This document shows positions 53,048 through 61,500 of a stretch of 64,000 nucleotides of DNA, piece after piece. The position numbers were made by a program, and so were the translations under genes. This stretch comes from an uncultured Flavobacteriales bacterium (GTDB lineage: Bacteria > Bacteroidota > Bacteroidia > Flavobacteriales > BACL11), in NCBI GenBank assembly GCA_905478555.1, contig CAJQIZ010000017.1, forward strand, positions 19,828 through 83,827. The letters are read 5' to 3'. The first letter of the stretch is position 1; every line of letters begins with the position of its first letter. The notes under the pieces were generated by a model. That model worked only from the letters and a program-made list of their open reading frames with translations, had not been told where the DNA came from and ran no database searches.

Positions 53048-54877
53048 ATGAAGTATTTCAAAATATTTTATTTAAGAATTTTCTATTTACTTCTCATTTA
53101 CTTTTCTAGCAGAGTATTATTTTATCTTTTCAATACAGATTATTTTGACACTAACATTCTTTATTCATTTTTAGAAGGAATCAGGTTTGATATTTCCTCA
53201 CTAGTATACATAAATATTCCATTACTTTTATTTCTACTTTTCCCAATTAATTTAAGAGAAAAAAAGACATACAAAAAACTGACAAACTATATATTTTACC
53301 TAACAAATATCCCTTTTTTATTAGTAAACAATGTTGACATTGAATACTTTAAGTTTTCTCAGAAAAGAACTACCTCCGATATATTTGACTATTTATCTTT
53401 AGGAGGAGGGTCAGATGCAATGGAAATTATTCCACAATACTTAACTGATTATTGGCATGTAACACTTATTATTATAATCCAGCTTTATTTTCTTTTTAAA
53501 ATAAAACACATTCCATCTGAGAGGATAAAAAACTATCCATTATCAATAGGTCTTTTATTAATATCAGTAGCTATTTTTATTTTAGGAGCTAGAGGAGGAA
53601 TACAACTAAAACCAATAAAAACAATAGATGCTGGAATGTGGAGCGAAACAGAAAACAGCATTTTAGTTCTTAATAGTCCGTTTTGTGTACTACACACTTT
53701 TTTAAAAGTAGATCTTAAAAAAAAGAACTACTTTAATAATAAACAATTAAAATCTATCTACTCTACTAAACATAAATTTGAAAGAGATAATTTTAAAAAG
53801 AAAAATATTGTAATTATAATAATGGAAAGTTTTTCAAAGGAATTTGTAGGATATTACAATAATGGAAAAGGATATACCCCTTTTTTAGATTCCCTAATTC
53901 CTCATTCTTTAGTAATGGAACAAGCATATTCCAACGGAATAAAATCAATAGAAGCCTTACCCGCTATTACCGCTAGTATCCCCACACTTATGAATAACCC
54001 ATTTATCACTTCTAATTATGCAACAAATCAATATAAGGGGATTGCAAAAATCTTAAAAGAAGAAGGTTATTCTTCATCTTTTTTTCATGGAGGAACAAGA
54101 GGAACAATGGGGTTTTATCAATTTAGCAAAAAGGCAGGATTTGATAATTATTTCGGAAAAGAAGATTATAATAATAAGAAAGATTTTGATGGGACTTGGG
54201 GTATTTTTGACGGTCCATTTTTTAATTATTTTTCTGAATATCTTAACAAAGAACAAGAACCATTCATAAGTTCTATATTTAGTCTTTCCTCTCACCCACC
54301 CTATAAAATACCTAGTGAATTGAAAAATACATTTCCGAAAGGAGACTTAATAATACATGAAAGTATAGGATATTCTGATTTTGTATTAAAACAGTTTTTT
54401 GAAAGAGCAAAAAAAGAAACATGGTACAAAAACACTTTATTTATTATTACAGCTGACCACACCTCTCCTGAAAGAAAAAAGGATATCTATAAAAACAAAA
54501 TTGGAAGATACTCCATTCCTATTTTATATTTTATGGGAGATAGCTCCTTAAAAGGAAGTAATAATAGCATTACACAACAAATAGATATTATGCCAACTAT
54601 TTTAGACTTATTAGACTACAATAAAGAATTTTTCTCTTTCGGGAAATCTGTTTATGAAAATAAAAACTGGGCAATAAGTTACCTTAATAATGAATATCTA
54701 TTTATTAAAGATAATACTAACATAACAGATAGAAACGAAAAACAGATTACTTATTTGGACAGAAAAAAGAAAGTAAAAATAGAAAACAACAAAGAGTCTA
54801 TATTACTTTTACAAGCTATAAAACAACAATATAATAATAGTTTAATAGAAAATAAATTAAGTACAGATGAAAACTAA
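53048..54877 (+). CDS. LtaS-like membrane sulfatase-fold phosphotransferase
   Basis: A 609-residue protein with five N-terminal helices and a periplasmic sulfatase/alkaline-phosphatase domain: IIMESFSKEFVGYY (metal Glu), SNGIKSIEALPAI (nucleophile position holds Ser), FFHGGTRGTMGFYQF and ITADHTSPE. The family transfers phosphoglycerol, phosphoethanolamine or similar headgroups to surface glycans. Gram-negative members do not make lipoteichoic acid. Ser instead of Thr at the nucleophile is seen from the sequence; its effect is inference. Overlaps the lipid kinase by 11 bp. Confidence 0.85.
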   Translation: MKYFKIFYLRIFYLLLIYFSSRVLFYLFNTDYFDTNILYSFLEGIRFDISSLVYINIPLLLFLLFPINLREKKTYKKLTNYIFYLTNIPFLLVNNVDIEYFKFSQKRTTSDIFDYLSLGGGSDAMEIIPQYLTDYWHVTLIIIIQLYFLFKIKHIPSERIKNYPLSIGLLLISVAIFILGARGGIQLKPIKTIDAGMWSETENSILVLNSPFCVLHTFLKVDLKKKNYFNNKQLKSIYSTKHKFERDNFKKKNIVIIIMESFSKEFVGYYNNGKGYTPFLDSLIPHSLVMEQAYSNGIKSIEALPAITASIPTLMNNPFITSNYATNQYKGIAKILKEEGYSSSFFHGGTRGTMGFYQFSKKAGFDNYFGKEDYNNKKDFDGTWGIFDGPFFNYFSEYLNKEQEPFISSIFSLSSHPPYKIPSELKNTFPKGDLIIHESIGYSDFVLKQFFERAKKETWYKNTLFIITADHTSPERKKDIYKNKIGRYSIPILYFMGDSSLKGSNNSITQQIDIMPTILDLLDYNKEFFSFGKSVYENKNWAISYLNNEYLFIKDNTNITDRNEKQITYLDRKKKVKIENNKESILLLQAIKQQYNNSLIENKLSTDEN

Positions 54878-55736
54878 ATTTATTATAAACCCTATTTCTG
54901 GTACGGGAAAACAAAAAAATATCAAAAAATTAATAGAGCAATTTATTAATAAAGAAAAATTTGAATACGACATTAGTTTTACTGACAGACATTTGCACGC
55001 AAAAGAAATAGCAAAACAAGCGGTAAAGGAGAATTATAAATTACTAATTGCTGTAGGAGGAGATGGAACAGTAAATGAAATCTCATCTGAGTTAATTGGA
55101 ACAGAAATTGCAATGGGAGTTATCCCAACCGGATCAGGAAATGGATTTGCTTTTTATTTCGGAATGAACAAAAAAGTAATTGAAGCAATTCATCAAATTA
55201 ACAAATCAGAAATAAAAATTGTAGACAGTTGCACTGCAAATGGAATTCCATTTGTAAATGTATCTGGAATAGGATTTGATGCTCATATCGCTTATCTGTT
55301 TGCAAACTTAACAAAAAGAGGTTTTACAAATTATATAAAACTAATATACAAAGAATTAAAATACAAAGCAAGGAACTACACTATAAAATATGATGGGAAA
55401 ACTGAAAATATAAATGCATTACTTATCTCATTTGCAAATGCCACACAATACGGAAACAACTTTCAAATATCACCAAATTCAGAAATTGATGATGGATTAA
55501 TAGATTTTGTAGTTTTAAAAGATATACCAAAATGGAAAGTTCCACAAATTTTACTTAAAATTGCAAAAGGAAAAGCTCATCTTTCCAAATATATTCGAAT
55601 TATCCAAACCAAAAAAATGACAATTATTAGTAATGATAATATAATTCATTTGGATGGAGAACCAACTAAAATAAATGGAAAATTAACTATTGAAGTAAAT
55701 CCGAAATCATTAAAAATATTTGCACCAAATGGATAA
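54867..55736 (+). CDS. Diacylglycerol/lipid kinase (DgkB/YegS family)
   Basis: A 289-residue kinase with FIINPISGTGKQKN at the N-terminus, GGDGTVNEI near 66 and PTGSGNGFA near 90, the DAGK_cat signatures, and a C-terminal DGLIDFVVL and HLDGEP segment. It phosphorylates diacylglycerol or a related lipid. Following the LtaS-like gene, which would make diacylglycerol if it uses phosphatidylglycerol, it may recycle that product. Confidence 0.88.
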   Translation: MKTKFIINPISGTGKQKNIKKLIEQFINKEKFEYDISFTDRHLHAKEIAKQAVKENYKLLIAVGGDGTVNEISSELIGTEIAMGVIPTGSGNGFAFYFGMNKKVIEAIHQINKSEIKIVDSCTANGIPFVNVSGIGFDAHIAYLFANLTKRGFTNYIKLIYKELKYKARNYTIKYDGKTENINALLISFANATQYGNNFQISPNSEIDDGLIDFVVLKDIPKWKVPQILLKIAKGKAHLSKYIRIIQTKKMTIISNDNIIHLDGEPTKINGKLTIEVNPKSLKIFAPNG

Positions 55737-56067
55737 AAAAGGAAAAAATAAAAAAGGAGTAATGTACTCCACCAACCCAGATTTTGAATATGAATACGAA
55801 AATGAGGAAATGGAAACACTTCCGAATAAGGAACAACACTTAAAAGTATGCATTGACAAACATAGAGCGGGCAAAATTGCAGTTATCATTAAAGATTTTA
55901 TAGGAACTACGGATGATTTAAAAGATTTAGGGAAAAGATTAAAATCTAAATGTGGAGTAGGAGGATCTGCTAAAAATGGAGAAATAATTATACAAGGAAA
56001 TGTTAGAGATAAAGTATTGGAGTTGCTAAAAAAAGAGGGATTTAATTACAAAAGAGTTGGAGGGTAA
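55729..56067 (+). CDS. SUI1/eIF1-like translation factor (YciH family)
   Basis: A 112-residue protein; the ATG at 55729 is chosen as it begins MDKKGKNKKG, while an earlier in-frame ATG lies within the kinase gene. The SUI1 fold is clear: KVCIDKHRAGK, FIGTTDDLKDLGKRLK, CGVGGSAKNGEIIIQGN and DKVLELLKKEGF. Overlaps the kinase by 8 bp. Bacterial YciH may affect start-codon choice. Confidence 0.9.
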   Translation: MDKKGKNKKGVMYSTNPDFEYEYENEEMETLPNKEQHLKVCIDKHRAGKIAVIIKDFIGTTDDLKDLGKRLKSKCGVGGSAKNGEIIIQGNVRDKVLELLKKEGFNYKRVGG

Positions 56068-56100
56068 TTGAAAAGACAAGAGTCTGGCAAAGTAAAATTG

Positions 56101-56183
56101 TGCCCAGAGCGGGAGTCGAACCCGCACGTCCTTAGGACACATGACCCTCAATCATGCCTGTCTACCAATTTCAGCACCTGGGC
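56101..56183 (-). tRNA. tRNA-Leu (anticodon GAG)
   Basis: On the minus strand, acceptor GCCCAGG pairs with TCTGGGC plus discriminator A. The anticodon loop TTGAGGG gives GAG; a long variable arm (GTGTCCTAAGGACGT) marks a class II leucine tRNA, and the T-loop GGTTCGACTCC is standard. CCA is not encoded. Confidence 0.95.
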
Positions 56184-56197
56184 GATTTTTAAAAACT

Positions 56198-56236
56198 AAA
56201 AAAAAAAAGAATCCCACTAAAATAGCGGGATTTTTA
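56198..56236 (-). terminator. Terminator between tRNA-Lys and tRNA-Leu
   Basis: AATCCCGCTA and TAGTGGGATT form a 10-bp stem (one G-U) with a 3-base loop, followed on the minus strand by a T-rich tract. The plus strand side is also T-rich, so it could work in both directions. Confidence 0.65.
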
Positions 56237-56241
56237 ATTTT

Positions 56242-56317
56242 TGGTGACCTGGCTGGGGCTCGAACCCAGGACCCTCTCCTTAAAAGGGAGATGCTCTACC
56301 AGCTGAGCTACCAGGTC
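56242..56317 (-). tRNA. tRNA-Lys (anticodon TTT)
   Basis: On the minus strand, acceptor GACCTGG pairs with CCAGGTC; loop CTTTTAA gives anticodon TTT, flanked by TCTCC/GGAGA; D-arm AGCTCAGCTGGTAGAGC and T-loop GGTTCGAGCCC are normal. A 3' CCA is encoded (56242-56244), unlike the tRNA-Leu. Confidence 0.96.
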
Positions 56318-56332
56318 TTTCAAAATCGGTTG

Positions 56333-56361
56333 CAAATATATTTATTATTATCATTCTACAA
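56333..56361 (-). promoter_or_regulatory. tRNA-Lys promoter
   Basis: Minus-strand TTG (56359-56361) followed after 18 bases by TATATTTG (56333-56340), ideal Bacteroidota spacing, 15 bp before the mature tRNA-Lys 5' end. Confidence 0.6.
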
Positions 56362-56466
56362 TACTATTTTAATATTTTTATTATTAATATATTTTAATGA
56401 GTAAAGCCCTGAAAACAAAGATAATAATTGTTATTTTGTAATATCAAACATTAATTATATAGTCAG

Positions 56467-56967
56467 ATGAGGTATTTTTTAATTGGTTTTATGGGATCTG
56501 GAAAAAGTAAAGTTGGTAAAATAGTTGCCGATCAACTTCTCTTAAAATATATTGATTTAGATGAACTTATTGAAGAGTCAGAACAAAGAAGTATTTCTGA
56601 TATATTTAATAATAGTGGAGAAAATTATTTCAGAAAATTAGAAGAAATATATTTCAAAAAAATAATTAAAGACGATAACATTTTAGTTTCTACTGGAGGA
56701 GGAACTCCAACTTTTCATAACCTTATTGAAACCATGAATAAAGTAGGTGAAACGATTTATCTGGAATGTTGTCCAGAAATATTATTTGAACGATTACAAG
56801 AAAATAAAGAAAAAAGACCCATGATAACTGGATTGTCGGACAAAAGTTTAAAAAGATATATAGAAAATAAATTAGCGGAAAGAAAAATATTTTACACAAA
56901 AGCTACCCACACCATATGTAATGATAAAGGAGATTGTATCAAAGGAATAGTTAACTTACTAAGATAA
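56467..56967 (+). CDS. aroK: Shikimate kinase
   Basis: A 166-residue P-loop kinase: FLIGFMGSGKSKVGK (Walker A, 5-19), IDLDELIEE (shikimate Asp), YFRKLEE, STGGGTP (shikimate-binding glycines) and the lid KRPMITG. It phosphorylates shikimate in aromatic amino-acid synthesis. Ends 9 bp inside the convergent phosphoribosyltransferase gene. Confidence 0.94.
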   Translation: MRYFLIGFMGSGKSKVGKIVADQLLLKYIDLDELIEESEQRSISDIFNNSGENYFRKLEEIYFKKIIKDDNILVSTGGGTPTFHNLIETMNKVGETIYLECCPEILFERLQENKEKRPMITGLSDKSLKRYIENKLAERKIFYTKATHTICNDKGDCIKGIVNLLR

Positions 56968-57459
56968 ATAAACTCCTTCTTCTTTTCCGAAAACTACAGT
57001 TATATGTTCTTGCAGTGTAGTAGAAAGCGACATACCTTCATAATCTGCCTTTACAGGATATCTGTTATGATTTCTGTTAACTAACACTAATGTCGAAAGT
57101 TTCTTAAGAGGAACAGATAAAAATTCTTTAGATGTATATATTAGAGTTTTCCCCGAATTTAACACATCATCTATCAAAACAACTACCTTGTTTTCAATAG
57201 AATCAGCATCTAAACTAAAAACAATGTCAGAAGACAAAGGATTTTCCTTATCTAATTTTACAGTAGAATTAATAACTTTTATATCTGAAATAGAAGAAAT
57301 AACATCCGATATTCTTTTAGACAGTTCTACACCTCTTTTTTCTATACCCACAACAATAATTTCTTTTTCAGAATAATTTTGCTCATATATCTGCCAAGCT
57401 AATCTATTTACCTTTTGTTGTAATTGTATCTTATCCAGAATTTGTGTTTTCTTTTTCAT
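56959..57459 (-). CDS. Phosphoribosyltransferase (PyrR-like)
   Basis: A 166-residue type I PRTase with the PRPP signature VVVLIDDVLNSGKT near 90-103 and a VVGIEKRGVELSKRI segment. PyrR-like uracil PRTases and hypoxanthine PRTases are alternatives; the substrate hood cannot settle it. No pyr operon is adjacent. Gap of 22 bp to the upstream methyltransferase. Confidence 0.82.
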   Translation of the reverse strand: MKKKTQILDKIQLQQKVNRLAWQIYEQNYSEKEIIVVGIEKRGVELSKRISDVISSISDIKVINSTVKLDKENPLSSDIVFSLDADSIENKVVVLIDDVLNSGKTLIYTSKEFLSVPLKKLSTLVLVNRNHNRYPVKADYEGMSLSTTLQEHITVVFGKEEGVYLS

Positions 57460-57481
57460 TCTATTTTTTTTACAAATTAAA

Positions 57482-58066
57482 CTATTTTCTTTCTAAAATC
57501 ATAAAAAGTTCTCTACCACTTCTCTCTTTTATGGAATTATGCGATTTTTCAAATGTCTTAAAATTAAAACCCTCTTTAAAATAGGATATATACTCCTCTT
57601 TACTTCCTCCAAAAGGAGGGTGATCTTCAGACATAGGAACATTAAAAAGTAAACCTACTAATTTACCTTTCTCAGATAATAAATTATTCATTTTTAAAGC
57701 ATACTCCCCTCTTTTTTGTTTATCAATAGCACAAAAAAAAGTTTGTTCTATAATTACATCCAATTCCATATTTAAATCAAAAAAATCAATACATAATAAA
57801 TTTTCTGAGGGGAAATACGGAACTCTTTTCTTAAAATTACTCAAAGCTTTTTCAGAATAATCTACTACAAATATATTTTTAAATCCATTATTAAATAAGT
57901 ATTCTGCTTCATAGGAATTACCGCAACCAGGAATTAATATTCTTAACTTTTTATCTTCCATCTGATTAAAATATTCCTTCAATGGAGTAGTAATATGACC
58001 TACATCCCAACTATGTTCGTTTTTTAAATATTTATCGTTCCAGAATTTCTTGTTCAGTTGTATCAC
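57482..58066 (-). CDS. SAM-dependent methyltransferase (TPMT-like)
   Basis: A 194-residue protein with FWNDKYLKNEHSWDVG, SAM motif I ILIPGCGNSYEAEYLFN near 44 and VVDYSEKALSNF, IDFFDL, EQTFFCAI, as in thiopurine/thiol methyltransferase family members. Substrate unknown. Its ATG shares one base with the lipoprotein gene's stop. Confidence 0.85.
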   Translation of the reverse strand: MIQLNKKFWNDKYLKNEHSWDVGHITTPLKEYFNQMEDKKLRILIPGCGNSYEAEYLFNNGFKNIFVVDYSEKALSNFKKRVPYFPSENLLCIDFFDLNMELDVIIEQTFFCAIDKQKRGEYALKMNNLLSEKGKLVGLLFNVPMSEDHPPFGGSKEEYISYFKEGFNFKTFEKSHNSIKERSGRELFMILERK

Positions 58067-58521
58067 TAATAACTAACATTAGTAAACACACCATCTTGAA
58101 CATTTATCTTTGTGAATAATAATGGATCTATATTCTGAGATTTAAAATGAAATGTACCTGAAATTTTATCAGCATCTTTCGTTGTAAATACTAATTGTCC
58201 ATCATAAGGAGGACTGTAAGTATTAGAATAAGTAGAAGCACCTTCATTCACCATCCCCATTCCAGGAACCGAGAAATATACAATTTCATTAACAAGAATA
58301 TCAGAGAAATTATATATTCTAAAGTTTACATCATAATTAGCGTCTGACAGATTAATACTCATCATGTCTGATAAATTAATATCAATAACAGGCGTATTAT
58401 CATCAAAGTTATTTCCACCTACTATGCAAGTAAAAGAAGAAGATATTGTCGTTTCAATTATTTCTTCTTCACAAGAAGAAAACAATAAAGTAAAAATTAA
58501 AAGCAAGTAAGTATATTTCAT
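58066..58521 (-). CDS. Lipoprotein of unknown function
   Basis: A 151-residue protein with signal peptide and lipobox (LLFSSCEEE, Cys near 17). The acidic residues right after the Cys resemble the surface-export signal of Bacteroidota lipoproteins. The rest is strand-rich with no recognised family. Coupled with the methyltransferase gene. Confidence 0.7.
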   Translation of the reverse strand: MKYTYLLLIFTLLFSSCEEEIIETTISSSFTCIVGGNNFDDNTPVIDINLSDMMSINLSDANYDVNFRIYNFSDILVNEIVYFSVPGMGMVNEGASTYSNTYSPPYDGQLVFTTKDADKISGTFHFKSQNIDPLLFTKINVQDGVFTNVSY

Positions 58522-58561
58522 AGTTATTATTTTTTACAATTATTCAATTAATATATTCTTT

Positions 58562-61500
58562 TTATCTTAATAATTTTACTTGCCCTTGATACTCAAATAT
58601 TTCTCCATAAATATTTTCTATAAAAACAGAATAAGTATACACTGCTACCGGGCAAGGATTTTCGGAGGCGTAGTGATTTCCATTCCACCCTTCTTCTAGA
58701 TTTTGAGTTTCGAAAATTAATTCTCCCCAGCGAGAAAATATTTTTAGTTCATAATTTGCTATACCGACACCATAACCTTTAAAAATACTATTTTGAACCT
58801 CATTACTTGTAGGAATAAAAGAGTTAGGGATATAAAAACTATATTCATCCACTACTACTTTTTTACTTATAGTATCTATACAATTAGCATGAGTTATAAT
58901 TTCTAAATGGACCAAATACTCACCATTTCCTTCATAAATATGAGAAACTACAGAATCGTAAGCATAATATCCATCACCAAAACTCCAATTCCAATTTTTT
59001 ACAGAAGACCAAAATGTATTTGTTAAATCTACAAAATAGAAAGGTTCGTTTTGTTGATCAAACAATCTTTTATGATACGGATAAGCTTCAAAATTTGCAA
59101 TAGGACTTTCTAAATTTTTGATAATAAAACTTTCGGTTTTCATACACGAATTAGCATCAGTAATATCTACAGAATAATCTCCTTCTGAAAGATTATCTAC
59201 TACAATTTCTGTAGAAGAATTCGACCATAAAGCAGTGTAGTTTGCAACTCCACCTTCTGCTAGAAAATCCGCTTTCCCTACCTCCCTACTGCAAGTATCT
59301 TGATAAAAAAATAAATCTAAAAGTAATTCTGTAGGTTCTGTTAAGGTGATAGAATCTATAGCCAAACACATGTTGTTATCATAAACAAAAACCTCATAAT
59401 ATCCACTATACAAATTACTAATTGATTTTGTTGTTTCTTCTGTATTCCATAAATAAGTATAAGGAAAAACCCCATTGTTTGCATCTACATAAACAGAGCC
59501 ATCATTTAAATTAAAACAGCTTATATTATACCCATTAAAATCAGAATTAGAAATTACATTTGCTGTTACATATGTTGCTGGTTCATTTAGATTTATATTT
59601 ATATTTTCTGTACATCCTAAAGAATCAGTTATCAAAACAGAATAAGGACCTTCATAAAGATTATAGATACTATCCGTTTGATTTCCATTATCCCATAAAA
59701 AAGTATAAGGGTCATAACCTCCAGAGACAGAAAGTTGAACCCAAGCAGAATTCCCTCCTTTACACCTTACATTATATCCAGAATAATCAGAAGTATTAAT
59801 AGTGGTAATTTGAGAGAGTTGTTGGGGTTGATTTACAAAAAGTTGCAGTTCCTGAACACATAAATTAGCATCTATTATAGTAAGAAAATAATCTCCTGAT
59901 TCTAAATCAGTTAAATCTTCTAAAACAGAAGAAAAATTATTTGGCCCTGACCAATTATAAGAATAAGGAGGAGTACCTGTTCCTTGAGCTATTTGAATCT
60001 CTATCTCTCCCGTTAAGCCTCCAAAACACTGTACATCTGAAATTACAGAATAAATCTGTATAGAGTCATTTTGAAAAACCTCTACGGAATCCGTAAACTT
60101 ACAATTATTATTATCCGTTACAGTAAAAATATGAAAACCAGCTTCCATAGCCGTTGTATCCGTATTTCCCCAATCTAAAAGATAAGGACTAACTCCTCCA
60201 TTTATTTGAGTAGATACAGTAGCGGTTGTATCTCCATAACAAAGTACTAAACTTACATTTGTAGCAGCAGCTAATTGTTGTGGGGAAGTAATAATTACAT
60301 CTCTACTTATGGTGCAATTTGTTATGTCTGTTATATCTACTGTATATACCGCAGAAGGAATATTATTTAAATCCTGAGTAGTATCTCCGGTATTCCAACT
60401 ATATGTAAAAGGGGGATATCCTCCTATAATATCCAAATCTACAGAACCATCAGAACCTCCATAACAACTAACATTTATTATACTCCTAATAGTATCAAAT
60501 AAAAATAGAGATACAGTAAATGAATCTGTAATAATACAATTATTTGCATCAAAAATATTTAAAATATATTCTCCATTTAATAGATTAGAGTTTATAGAAT
60601 CTCCATTTCCATTATTCCAAACATAAGTATAGTTTGGAGTTCCTCCTGAAATAGAAACCTCAATCGAACCATCTAAAACCCCTTCACAACTCTCATCAAG
60701 AATGATGGAATTGATAGATAAAGGAGATGGTTCTATAATAGGGAATGTTAATTGAGTAGGACAATTAGAATTATCATTAACAACAACAGAATAGACACCA
60801 GCTGGTAAATTAAGAACTTGAGAACTAGAAGAGGTAAAGGAATTTGGACCAGACCAACTAAAAGTAGAATTTATAGAGTTAGGAGCTAATAATACTATAT
60901 TTCCATCCATGAGTCCGTTACAACTTACATTGTTAATGAAAGTATCTATTGTAATTACATTACCAATATTTACTGATTCGGTAACTAATGTTTGGCAATT
61001 ATTAGTATCGGTAATAATCAAATTATAACTTCCGGCTTGCAAAGAAAATATATCTAAACTTGAAGAAGAAAACAAATTAGGTCCTACCCAAGAATAAGTA
61101 AATGTTCCAGGTCCAGTTATAGTTACATCAATAGTTCCGTCAGAATCCTCATAACATGTTTCGTCTGTAACAACAGATGTAACTTGTATACTTAATGGTT
61201 GATTGACTACTAATGGTGAATTACTTGAAGAAGGAGAACATCCATTTATATCTGATATAGTATAATTATAAGGACCCGAATACAAACTAAAAGCATCTTC
61301 CGAAATATTAAAATACCCATTTGGACTATTCCATATAGTAGTATAGTTTCCTACTCCCCCAGAAATAGTTAAATTAATACTTCCATCATTTAGTCCGTTA
61401 CAACTTACATCTGTTAAAACATAAGAAACTAAAATATCAGCAGGCTCTAATATAGTATAACTAGCAGAAGGTCCAAAACAACCGTTTAAATCAGTAATAC

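Noticed and set aside
56141..56404. 87-codon plus-strand ORF across the two tRNAs
   Set aside because: It reads antisense to tRNA-Leu and tRNA-Lys; GARTQDPLLKREM-type proteins are a known spurious product of tRNA antisense reading.
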